Assembly (NCBI RefSeq): GCF_000091305.1
Contig: NC_013929.1
Span: 3,534,001 to 3,598,000, forward strand
Origin: Streptomyces scabiei 87.22
GTDB taxonomy: Bacteria; Actinomycetota; Actinomycetes; Streptomycetales; Streptomycetaceae
Length of the DNA: 64,000 nucleotides
Direction: 5' to 3'
Made by a program: the position numbers and the translations under genes. The stretch's first letter is position 1. Each line of letters opens with the position of its first letter. Positions 35,073 through 44,745 of this stretch are shown piece by piece. The notes under the pieces are model-generated. The model made no database searches and had not been told where the DNA came from. It worked only from the letters and a program-made list of their open reading frames with translations.

Positions 35073-35137
35073 ACGGGCCCGTCGTACGAGGTGAAACCCC
35101 TCGGCTGAGGGGTGTCACCGTCGTACGACGGGCCCGT
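35073..35137 (-). terminator. Large composite hairpin after bldKE
   Basis: The outer 17-bp arms (ACGGGCCCGTCGTACGA and complement) continue with a 4-bp GGTG/CACC stem and an inner 7-bp ACCCCTC/GAGGGGT stem with a GGCT loop. Terminates bldK transcription by position. Confidence 0.75.
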
Positions 35138-35159
35138 GACGGCTCGGTCCTCGGTCGGA

Positions 35160-36302
35160 TCAGTCCTTGGCGGTCTTCGCCCCGGACTCGTCCGGAGCAC
35201 TGTCCTCCAGCGCCTTGAGCGCCGGGTCCAGGACGACGTCCTCGGCGCGGGCCTCGGTCGTCGGGTCCTCCGGGAAGTGGCAGGCCGTCAGGTGGCCGGC
35301 CAGGTTGCCGGAGAGCTGGATCAGCGGCGGCTCCTCCGAGGCGCACTTGTCCTGCGCCTTCCAGCAGCGGGTGCGGAAGCGGCAGCCGGACGGCGGCGAG
35401 ATCGGCGAGGGCACGTCACCGGCGAGCCGGATCCGCTCCTTGGCCTCGACCTCGTCGTCGATCGCCACCTCGGGCACCGCCGAGAGGAGGGCGTGGGTGT
35501 ACGGGTGGCGGGGCCGGTTGTAGAGCGAGTCACGGTCGGCGACCTCGACGATCTTGCCGAGGTACATCACCGCGACGCGCTTCGAGAAGTGCCGGACGAT
35601 CGCGAGGTCGTGGGCGATGAACAGGAACGCGATGCCCAGCTCGTCCTGGACCTTCTGGAGCAGGTTGACGACCTGCGCCTGGATGGACACGTCCAGCGCC
35701 GAGACCGGCTCGTCCGCCACGATCAGCTTCGGGTTCAGGGCGAGCGCCCGGGCGACCCCGATGCGCTGGCGCTGACCGCCGGAGAACTCGTGCGGGAAGC
35801 GGTTGTAGTGCTCGGGGTTGAGACCGACCAGCTCCAGCAGCTCGCGGACCTTGTTCTCCCGGCCGCCCTCGGGGTTGATCCCGTTGACCTCCATCGGCGA
35901 CTTGATGATCGTGCCGACGGTCTGCCGCGGGTTGAGCGAGGAGTACGGATCCTGGAAGATCATCTGGATCTCGGACCGCACCGGCGCCAGCTGCTTGCGC
36001 GAGGCGTGCGTGATGTCCTGGTCCTTGTAGGTGATCTTCCCGCCGGTGGGCTCCATCAGCTTGGTGATCAGCCGGCCGGTGGTGGACTTGCCGCAGCCCG
36101 ACTCACCGACGAGGCCGACGCTCTCGCCGACGCCGACGGTCAGGTCGATACCGTCCACCGCCTGGACGGCCCCGACCTTGCGCTTGATCGGGAAGCCGCC
36201 GTAGATCGGGAAGTGCTTCGCGAGGCCCTCGACCCGGAGGAGGGTCTCGGCCGCGGTGTCCTTGGAGCCCTGCTGCGCGGGGAGGGTGAGGTTGTCGCTC
36301 AT
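35160..36302 (-). CDS. bldKE: BldK oligopeptide importer ATPase BldKE
   Basis: 380 residues, F-type ATPase. Walker A is GLVGESGCGKSTTG, the signature FSGGQRQRIGVARALA and Walker B LIVADEPVSALD. The C-terminal cysteines are CRFRTRCWKAQDKC and TACHF. Last gene of bldKABCDE. In S. coelicolor the BldK importer takes up an extracellular signal needed for aerial hyphae, and mutants are bald. ATG 36302. An elaborate terminator follows. Confidence 0.87.
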   Translation of the reverse strand: MSDNLTLPAQQGSKDTAAETLLRVEGLAKHFPIYGGFPIKRKVGAVQAVDGIDLTVGVGESVGLVGESGCGKSTTGRLITKLMEPTGGKITYKDQDITHASRKQLAPVRSEIQMIFQDPYSSLNPRQTVGTIIKSPMEVNGINPEGGRENKVRELLELVGLNPEHYNRFPHEFSGGQRQRIGVARALALNPKLIVADEPVSALDVSIQAQVVNLLQKVQDELGIAFLFIAHDLAIVRHFSKRVAVMYLGKIVEVADRDSLYNRPRHPYTHALLSAVPEVAIDDEVEAKERIRLAGDVPSPISPPSGCRFRTRCWKAQDKCASEEPPLIQLSGNLAGHLTACHFPEDPTTEARAEDVVLDPALKALEDSAPDESGAKTAKD

Positions 36303-36315
36303 GTCTCGGTTCTCC

Positions 36316-37377
36316 CTAGCGCAGCCGAGGCTGGATCTTGTCGATGAAGATGGTCTGCTTCTGCTCCGCCGTCAGGTGGCAGGCGGAGTCGCGCCCCTGT
36401 CCGAGCGCGGGCCGCTCGGTGCTGCACCGGTTGCCGCCTACCTCGGAGGTGAACGCGCAACGCGGGTGGAACGGGCAGCCGGTGGGCGGGTTGAGCAGGC
36501 TGGGCGGGGAGCCGGGGATCGGCGTGAGTGCCTGGCTGGTGTCGCCGCCGAGACGGGGCATCGAGCTGAGCAGACCCCAGGTGTAGGGGTGCGTGGGGTT
36601 GCGCAGCACCTCGCGGACGCTGCCGCGTTCCACGGCCCGGCCCGAGTACATCACCAGCAGGTCGTCGGCCATGTCGGAGATGACACCGAGGTCGTGCGTG
36701 ATGAAGATGATCGCGGAGCCGAACTCCTGCTGGAGATCCTTGAGCAGGTCGAGGATCTGCGCCTGGACGGTCACGTCGAGGGCGGTGGTCGGCTCGTCCG
36801 CGATCAGCAGGTCGGGGTCGCAGACCAGGGCCATGGCGATCATGGCGCGCTGGCGCATACCGCCGGAGAACTGGTGCGGGTAGTCGTCCACGCGGGTCTG
36901 CGGGTGCGGGATGCCGACCTTGGCCAGCATCTCGATCGTCCGCTGCCGGGCCTCCTTCTTGGAGGCGCCGGTGTGCTTCATGAACGGCTCGGCGATCTGC
37001 CGGCCCACCGTGTAGTACGGCGAGAGCGCCGTCAGCGGGTCCTGGAAGATCATCGCCACCTTGTTGCCGCGGAGCTGCTCCAGCTCCTTCTCCTTGGCGG
37101 TGACGAGCTCCTTGCCGTCGAGGATGATCTCGCCCTCGACGGTGGTGGTCTTGGGGTTGTGCAGACCGAGGACGGTCAGGTTGGTCACGGACTTGCCGGA
37201 GCCCGACTCACCCACGATGCCCAGCGTCTTGCCGCGCTCGACGTCGAAGGAGAGCCCGTCGACGGCCTTGACTATGCCGTCCTCGGTGGAGAACCGCACC
37301 CGCAGGTCGCGGACCGAGAGGAAGGCCTCCGGCCCGGTCGGGGCCGTCTCACCTTCGGTCTTGGTCAGAGTGGTCAC
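36316..37377 (-). CDS. bldKD: BldK oligopeptide importer ATPase BldKD
   Basis: 353 residues, D-type ATPase. Walker A is GIVGESGSGKSVTN, the signature FSGGMRQRAMIAMALV and Walker B LLIADEPTTALD. Cysteine cluster CPFHPRC and later SACHL. GTG 37377 with AGGAG 8 nt upstream; the ribosome site overlaps the bldKC stop codon, giving tight coupling. Partner of BldKE. Confidence 0.87.
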   Translation of the reverse strand: MTTLTKTEGETAPTGPEAFLSVRDLRVRFSTEDGIVKAVDGLSFDVERGKTLGIVGESGSGKSVTNLTVLGLHNPKTTTVEGEIILDGKELVTAKEKELEQLRGNKVAMIFQDPLTALSPYYTVGRQIAEPFMKHTGASKKEARQRTIEMLAKVGIPHPQTRVDDYPHQFSGGMRQRAMIAMALVCDPDLLIADEPTTALDVTVQAQILDLLKDLQQEFGSAIIFITHDLGVISDMADDLLVMYSGRAVERGSVREVLRNPTHPYTWGLLSSMPRLGGDTSQALTPIPGSPPSLLNPPTGCPFHPRCAFTSEVGGNRCSTERPALGQGRDSACHLTAEQKQTIFIDKIQPRLR

Positions 37378-37387
37378 GGTATTTCTC

Positions 37388-38365
37388 CTAGCTGAGGCGC
37401 ACGCGCGGGTCGATGTAGGCGTAGGCGATGTCCACGACGATGTTCAGGAGCAGGATGAAGAAGGCTCCGAACAGCATCACGCCCATGGTCAGCGGGATGT
37501 CCTTGTCGGTCGAGGACTCGACCGCCAGACGCCCGATGCCGGCCAGGTCGAACGTGAACTCGGTGACCACCGCGCCCGACAGCAGTGCGCTCAGGTCCAT
37601 GCCGATGATGGTGACGATCGGAATGAGTGAACCACGCCAGGCATAACGGAAGAATACGTAACCCTGCTTCATGCCCTTCGCGCGGGCCGTGCGGACGTGC
37701 TCCTCGGACAGCTGCTCGATCATGGTCGAGCGGGCCATACGCGTGTACTGGGCGGTGAAGATCGTGGCCATGACGGCCCACGGGATCAGCATGCCCAGGG
37801 CCCAGCCGACCGGGTCCTCCGTGAAGGGGACGTACTTCGGGCTCTCCATCCAGCCGGTGCTGAAGACGAAGATGCCGAGGACGATCGGACCGAGGAAGTA
37901 GATCTGGAACGAGCTGAGCACCATCGAGGCGCCGCTGACGATCTTGTCGATGACCGTGCCGCGCTTCCAGGCGGCGAGCAGGCCGGAACCGAGGCCCAGC
38001 ACCAGGAAGATCACCAGGCCGCCGACGGTCAGCGACAGGGTGAGCGGGAAACGGTCGACGATGGAGTCCCAGACGAACTCGCCGCTCTGGAAGGACATGC
38101 CCAGGCACGGCGCGGGGCAGTGGCCCACCGCGAAGTCCCGGCCGACGACGATGCCGGACATGAAGTCCCAGAACTGCGTGGTGATGGGCTTGTCGAGGCC
38201 GAGGTTCTCTCTGATGACCGCGATGTTCTCGGGGGAGCAGTTCTTGCCGCAGGACAGCTGCGCGAAGTCTTGGGGGATCGTATAGAACAGGAAGAACGTG
38301 AAGGCGCCGATCAGGAACATGATGACGACAGCGCCGATCAGCCTGCGGATGAGGAACTGAAGCAT
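37388..38365 (-). CDS. bldKC: BldK oligopeptide importer permease BldKC
   Basis: 325 residues, B-type permease starting MLQFLIRRLIGAVV. The first extracytoplasmic loop has Cys39, Cys43, Cys83 and Cys87 (SCGKNC, HCPAPC), shared with the paralogue encoded at 33479. The docking loop is HVRTARAKGMKQGYVFFRYA. The C-terminus ends DPRVRLS. Separated from bldKB by 126 bp containing a hairpin. Confidence 0.88.
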   Translation of the reverse strand: MLQFLIRRLIGAVVIMFLIGAFTFFLFYTIPQDFAQLSCGKNCSPENIAVIRENLGLDKPITTQFWDFMSGIVVGRDFAVGHCPAPCLGMSFQSGEFVWDSIVDRFPLTLSLTVGGLVIFLVLGLGSGLLAAWKRGTVIDKIVSGASMVLSSFQIYFLGPIVLGIFVFSTGWMESPKYVPFTEDPVGWALGMLIPWAVMATIFTAQYTRMARSTMIEQLSEEHVRTARAKGMKQGYVFFRYAWRGSLIPIVTIIGMDLSALLSGAVVTEFTFDLAGIGRLAVESSTDKDIPLTMGVMLFGAFFILLLNIVVDIAYAYIDPRVRLS

Positions 38366-38418
38366 GGCGGGTGGATGCTCTCTTCGAAAACGCGGCGGTC
38401 GGAGGGGGTGGAACCGAC

Positions 38419-38454
38419 CGCGGGGGTGCGCTCCGCCTGGCGCACACCCCCGCG
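38419..38454 (-). promoter_or_regulatory. Intercistronic stem-loop between bldKB and bldKC
   Basis: CGCGGGGGTGCGC pairs with GCGCACACCCCCGCG with a 2-nt bulge, just after the bldKB stop. It could cap the bldKB 3' end or attenuate bldKCDE, giving more binding protein than permease. Confidence 0.55.
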
Positions 38455-38491
38455 GATCAGCCGGTTTGACCGGACTGGCCGGACTGACGGA

Positions 38492-40294
38492 TTACGGCTG
38501 CTTCACGAACAGGTCGTTGATGTCGATGTAGCTCGACTCCGTGCTGTACCGGGCACCACCGATGTTCGATCCGAAGAGCTGGATCTGCTTCGAGTAGTAG
38601 ACCGGGGCGGCCGGGTTGATCTCCTCCACGATGCGGTGGTGAGCCTCTTCCCACGTCTTGGCCGCGGCCTCGGGCTCCTCGGTGAGCGCCTTCTTGATCA
38701 GCGCGTCGACCTTGGCGTCCTTGATGTGCGAGTAGTTCGACGCACCGTCGGCGACCAGGGTGCCGTCGTAGACCGGGGTGATGACCGTGGACGGGGAGGA
38801 CCAGTCCTGGCCCCAGCCGGTCATGTAGAGGTCGAACGGGTTCTTCAGCTTGCCGATCTGCTCGTAGAAGCTGGCCCGGTCGATCTCCTTGGCCTGGATG
38901 TCGAAGCCGATCTTCTTCAGCGTGTCCTTGATGATGAGCATCTGGGCCTGGCCGCGCGGGGTGTTGGAGTAGGCGTAGGTCAGCTTGGTGCCCTCCTTGA
39001 CACCCGCCTCCTTCAGCAGCTCCTTGGCCTTGGCCAGGTCACCGTTCGGCTTCTTCAGCTTGTCGAACGGGTCGTAGGCCTTGTCGTAGCCCGGCAGCGT
39101 CGGCGCCATCAGACCACCGGCGATCTCACCGCCGTAGCGGCCACCGTCGGCCTGGACCATGGCCTGCGACGGGATCGCGTAGGTGATCGCGTCGCGGACC
39201 TTCTTGTCCTTCATGTTGGCGCTGTCGAGGTTGAAGGTCATCTGCCACACGTAGGGCTGGTAGCCCTGGATCGTGCGCTTCTTCGCACCGGCGTTGCCGA
39301 TGACCGTCGACAGCTGGGCCGGGTCCACCGAGTCCGTGAACTGGATGGCGTTCTTGGCCTCGCCCTGGTCGGCGATCAGACGCTTGGTCTGGCTGGGCTG
39401 GTCGATGGTGGTGGTGAAGTTGTAGCCGTCGACGTACTGGTGGCGCACCGAGTCCGTGTTCGGGTCCCACTTGTCGTTCTTGACCAGGGTCAGCGACTTG
39501 CCGGCCTTGTACTCGGAGACCTTGTACGGGCCGAGGGCGGCGGGGGCCTTGTCGTACTTCTCCTTCGTGTCCTGCTTCTCGGGCACGATGGCGTAACCGG
39601 CCATGGCGAGGGCCTGCGGGAGGTCCGGGCGCGGCTGGCTGAAGTGGAAGACGACCGTCTTGGCGTCCGGGGTCTCCAGGACGGAGTCCGGCAGGTGCTT
39701 GCCCTTGTACGGGCCGTCCGGCAGCTTCTTGCGGTAGTCGGAGCCCGAGAGCCAGCTCTGGATGTACGTCGGGCCGTCGAAGATGACCTTGGAGTACTGA
39801 CGCTCGATGGTGTGGCGGACGTCGGCCGAGGTGATGGCGTTGCCGTCCTCGTCCTTGACGCCGTCCTTCAGCGTGTAGGTCCAGGTCTTGCCGCCGTCGG
39901 AGGACTTGCCGGAGTCGGTGGCGATGTCACCGACGACCGTCAGGTTGCCCTTGTCGTCCTCCTGGTAGTTCGTCAGACCGCGGTGGAGCAGGTTGGCGAG
40001 CTGACCGGCGTCGGAGACGTAGATCTGACCCGGGTCCATGTGGGTCATGTCCGACTGCGCGTAGACGTTGATGACACCGCCGGGCTTGGCACCCTTGACG
40101 GGCGCGGCGGGGCCCTTGGAGGCGGCGGCGTCACCGTAGACGACAGGCTTCGACTGCTCGGCGGCGTCGTCCTGGGACTTCGAGGTGTCCTTGGTCTTCG
40201 CCTTGCCGTTGTCCGAGCACCCGGTGAGCGCCAGCGAGCCGGCCACGATGGCGACGGCCACGGCGCGCGTGGTGCGGGTTCTGATGGGCTTCAT
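38492..40294 (-). CDS. bldKB: BldK oligopeptide-binding lipoprotein BldKB
   Basis: 600 residues. The signal peptide ends in lipobox SLALTGCSD. Family 5 SBP signatures include TWTYTLKDGVKDEDGNAITS and, near the end, LFGSNIGGARYS. It delivers the signal peptide or siderophore-like ligand to BldKA/C. ATG 40294 is chosen; the frame upstream lacks a signal peptide. Its order after bldKA, and before bldKC, is that of S. coelicolor bldK. Confidence 0.88.
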   Translation of the reverse strand: MKPIRTRTTRAVAVAIVAGSLALTGCSDNGKAKTKDTSKSQDDAAEQSKPVVYGDAAASKGPAAPVKGAKPGGVINVYAQSDMTHMDPGQIYVSDAGQLANLLHRGLTNYQEDDKGNLTVVGDIATDSGKSSDGGKTWTYTLKDGVKDEDGNAITSADVRHTIERQYSKVIFDGPTYIQSWLSGSDYRKKLPDGPYKGKHLPDSVLETPDAKTVVFHFSQPRPDLPQALAMAGYAIVPEKQDTKEKYDKAPAALGPYKVSEYKAGKSLTLVKNDKWDPNTDSVRHQYVDGYNFTTTIDQPSQTKRLIADQGEAKNAIQFTDSVDPAQLSTVIGNAGAKKRTIQGYQPYVWQMTFNLDSANMKDKKVRDAITYAIPSQAMVQADGGRYGGEIAGGLMAPTLPGYDKAYDPFDKLKKPNGDLAKAKELLKEAGVKEGTKLTYAYSNTPRGQAQMLIIKDTLKKIGFDIQAKEIDRASFYEQIGKLKNPFDLYMTGWGQDWSSPSTVITPVYDGTLVADGASNYSHIKDAKVDALIKKALTEEPEAAAKTWEEAHHRIVEEINPAAPVYYSKQIQLFGSNIGGARYSTESSYIDINDLFVKQP

Positions 40295-40344
40295 GATGCC
40301 TATGCACCTACCTGTCGATTGTTGTCCACGAGTACTGCCTGACG

Positions 40345-40361
40345 GTCCGGGAAGAACCCGG
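40345..40361 (-). promoter_or_regulatory. Small hairpin between bldKA and bldKB
   Basis: TCCGGG and CCCGGA arms around AAGAA in the 104-bp gap after the bldKA stop. A second G-run/C-run pairing is next to it. Possible processing or attenuation site; weak evidence. Confidence 0.3.
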
Positions 40362-40398
40362 ATCGGGGGTGGCAGTCCCCCCACCCACCAATGGACGA

Positions 40399-41439
40399 TT
40401 AGCGTCCGGTCTTGGGGTCGAATGCGTCCCGGACGGAGTCTCCGAGAAGGTTGAAGCAGAGAACGAAGACCACCATCGCCACACCCGGGAAGACCATGAA
40501 CATCGGGTCCTGGTCGTAGATGTCGGAGCCGATGGCGAACATACGGCCCCAGTCGGGGGTGGGCTCGACGAAGCCGACACCGACGAAGGAGAGGAAGGCG
40601 ATGGAGAGGATCGTGCTGGGCAGCATGTACGTGCCCTGCACCAGGATCGGGGTGACGATGTTCGGCAGGATCTCCTTGCGCACGATGCGCCAGGGCGAGG
40701 CCCCGGAGACCTTGGCGGCCTCCACGAACTCGCGCTCGCGGAGCGAGAGCACGGAGCTGCGGACCAGGCGGGCCAGGCCCATCCAGCCGAGGAACCACAT
40801 CACCAGGATGATGGCCAGAGCGCGCAGGTACGTCGGCGTCTCGTCCTTCGGGTCGACGAACAGCGCGGTGACCACCGGCATGAAGGCGATGAAGAAGAGC
40901 TGCTGCGGGAAACCGAGGAAGAAGTCGGTGATCCGGCCGACCCAGTAGTCGACACGACCGCCGAAGTAGCCGCCCACCATACCGATCAGCACGCCGGTGA
41001 CGACGCTGATCAGGGTGATGAGGACCGCCATGTACAGCGAGGTCCGCATGCCGTAGAGCAGCATCGTGAACACGTCACGGCCGAGCTTGGGCTCGACACC
41101 GAACCAGAAGTCGCCCGAGATGCCGCCGAAGGAACCGGTGGGCATCGCGAAGTCGTCGAGCAGGAAGGGGTAGTCCGGCTCCTGCGCGTACAGGGTGTAG
41201 GGGTTCTTGCCGTACACGCCCGCGATGACCGGCGCGAGCGCGGCGATCGCGAAGAAGAAAATCACTACGCACGCGGAGACGACTCCCGTACGGTCCCGCT
41301 TGAACCGTTGCCACATCAACTGGCCGGGGGAACGACCCTCAAGCTTCTTCTCACCCTTGACGGCCTCGGCGGTCGTCTCGAGCTCGGGGTCCAAGGCGAC
41401 CGCGGACCCGGAGCCCTCGGCCTTGGTTGGACTGGTCAT
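40399..41439 (-). CDS. bldKA: BldK oligopeptide importer permease BldKA
   Basis: 346 residues, C-type permease. Start ATG 41439 with GGGGGAA upstream; an upstream frame to 41700 has no support. A hydrophilic N-terminus leads to six helices, then signature YGKNPYTLYA, GDFWFGVEPKLGRDVF and docking loop EFVEAAKVSGASPWRIVRKE. It ends DAFDPKTGR. First gene of the operon. The 464-bp upstream region is unusually AT-rich. Confidence 0.88.
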   Translation of the reverse strand: MTSPTKAEGSGSAVALDPELETTAEAVKGEKKLEGRSPGQLMWQRFKRDRTGVVSACVVIFFFAIAALAPVIAGVYGKNPYTLYAQEPDYPFLLDDFAMPTGSFGGISGDFWFGVEPKLGRDVFTMLLYGMRTSLYMAVLITLISVVTGVLIGMVGGYFGGRVDYWVGRITDFFLGFPQQLFFIAFMPVVTALFVDPKDETPTYLRALAIILVMWFLGWMGLARLVRSSVLSLREREFVEAAKVSGASPWRIVRKEILPNIVTPILVQGTYMLPSTILSIAFLSFVGVGFVEPTPDWGRMFAIGSDIYDQDPMFMVFPGVAMVVFVLCFNLLGDSVRDAFDPKTGR

Positions 41440-41903
41440 GTCTGTTCTTCCCCCGGGGGGTTGGAGAGTTGAGCGCAGCACAGATACCGGCAGGTTCTGT
41501 GGTTTGGGGGAACTTTCGCCAAACGGGTCAACGCGCGTCAAGGGCGGAAGGCATAGGGATCTCCCTACCGTCCATATTTTGAGCAAAAATTGCAAAGATT
41601 GACACCTGGTCGCGCTTGACAGCTCACAACGGAAACCGGCGAAGCGGACATTCAGGGTACGATTTTTGTTTACATGTCCGAAACTTGATCGCTGCAACAC
41701 CGATATCCGAACAGCGGTTCACAGCTCTCAGACAGCCGATCGGACATCCGGCGACGAACCGCCGGCCGCCCCCACAGGTCCTTCACGCGCTTCCCGGAAG
41801 CCCCAGTATCCCCACGACACCTCCCCGCCGTGCGGGCAGGCCGGAAGCCCGGTTCTCCGGAGGGTGGAGAACCGGGGCTTCACAGAAGGAAAGTGACGGA
41901 ACG
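41440..41903. other. Long AT-rich leader region of bldK, plus typA terminator
   Basis: 464 bp. From about 41570 to 41720 the GC content drops sharply (TATTTTGAGCAAAAATTGC, GATTTTTGTTTACATG), unusual here. It should carry the bldK promoter; a minus-strand TACCCT with TTTCGG 18 nt upstream (near 41657-41690) is a weak candidate. TGGCGAAAGT near 41511-41521 on the minus strand is a two-mismatch AdpA-like site. The typA terminator is at 41844-41881. Confidence 0.5.
41844..41881 (-). terminator. Hairpin terminator of typA
   Basis: GAAGCCCGGTTCTCC pairs with GGAGAACCGGGGCTTC with a 1-nt bulge and a 7-nt loop, 22 nt after the typA stop. Confidence 0.75.
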
Positions 41904-43811
<1,908 letters not shown>

Positions 43812-43974
43812 AGTGAGGCGCTTCTCCCGGGTGTGAGGACGGCCTGCGCTGACATCTGTGCCGCGCGGACCCTGCCGGGCTGGACACGCCACGGCCTCAC
43901 CCCATGGTACGGGGCCGCGGACGCCGAGGCTCCCCGGGCCGCTCCGGCCCAGCTCAGACCGGCTCAGCCCCAGC

Positions 43975-44655
43975 TCAGGGGCGCTGCGCCGCCGCCCGTG
44001 CCGCCTTCGCCGCCCGCGAACCGGCCGGGCACAGCTCCCGGGCCGCCGCCCGGCCGGCCGCTCCGTCCGGCGGGGTGTCGCAGGGCAGGAACCCCCGGCC
44101 GACCGTCTCCCAGGTGTGGACGCGGCCCCGCACCGGACCGGCGTCACCGCAGGTGTAGGTGAAGCGGGCGTCGACGAACCCGATCTGTTTCCAGAGGTAG
44201 TACGGGCCTTCGAGCCGGCCGGCGTGCCAGCCGAAGGCCGTCACCTCGGGCCGTTCCTCCTCGGACGGGTCCGCGAGCGGCTCCTCCGTCTTCAGGTGCG
44301 TCCCCAGTGCCTTGATCACCCGGGCCGGGGACACCCCGCGGGGTGCTCCGGTGACCGTGGGCCGGTGGACCGTGCCGGGTTCCACGGGCGGCAGACGGGT
44401 CTCGTAGGAGTGCGTGCCCTTCGGGAAGGCGACCGGCTCGCCGAGTGCCGTCAGTTCCGTCCGGTGCCGGACACCGGACCAGGTGTACCTGCCGTCCGTG
44501 CAGGTCACGCCGTGTGCCCGGTCGTCGCGCCGGGCCGCCCCGTCGCCGGGGTCCCCCGTGCAGCCCGCCGCCGCCACCGTCAACAGCGCCACCCAGGCCG
44601 GGACCACACGGGTGATCCCGGCGACACGGCTGTGACGTTCCTCATCGCGACGCAT
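43975..44655 (-). CDS. Small secreted lipoprotein of unknown function
   Basis: 226 residues; ATG 44655 with GAGGGG upstream. The signal peptide ends in TVAAAGC, a lipobox, so it is lipid anchored. The mature part has four more cysteines (in VTCTDG, YTCGDAG, FLPCDTP and ELCPAGS) that could form disulphides. No recognised domain. It sits between typA and the LpqW-like lipoprotein gene on the same strand, so co-expression is plausible. Confidence 0.72.
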   Translation of the reverse strand: MRRDEERHSRVAGITRVVPAWVALLTVAAAGCTGDPGDGAARRDDRAHGVTCTDGRYTWSGVRHRTELTALGEPVAFPKGTHSYETRLPPVEPGTVHRPTVTGAPRGVSPARVIKALGTHLKTEEPLADPSEEERPEVTAFGWHAGRLEGPYYLWKQIGFVDARFTYTCGDAGPVRGRVHTWETVGRGFLPCDTPPDGAAGRAAARELCPAGSRAAKAARAAAQRP

Positions 44656-44690
44656 CCCCCGCCCCTCCCCTTCCCCTCGCTCGCGCCTCG

Positions 44691-44719
44691 GCCGTCGCCC
44701 CGCGTGGATGCGGGACGGC
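44691..44719 (-). terminator. Hairpin after the LpqW-like gene
   Basis: GCCGTC/GACGGC outer and CCGC/GCGG inner stems with a 3-nt bulge and GTGGAT loop, 27 nt past the stop. Weak to moderate. Confidence 0.45.
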
Positions 44720-44745
44720 GGCCGGGGCACAGGGGGAATGATCTC

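Noticed and set aside
41511..41521. AdpA site upstream of bldKA
   Set aside because: Two mismatches to the remembered TGGCSNGWWY consensus; too weak to list as a site.
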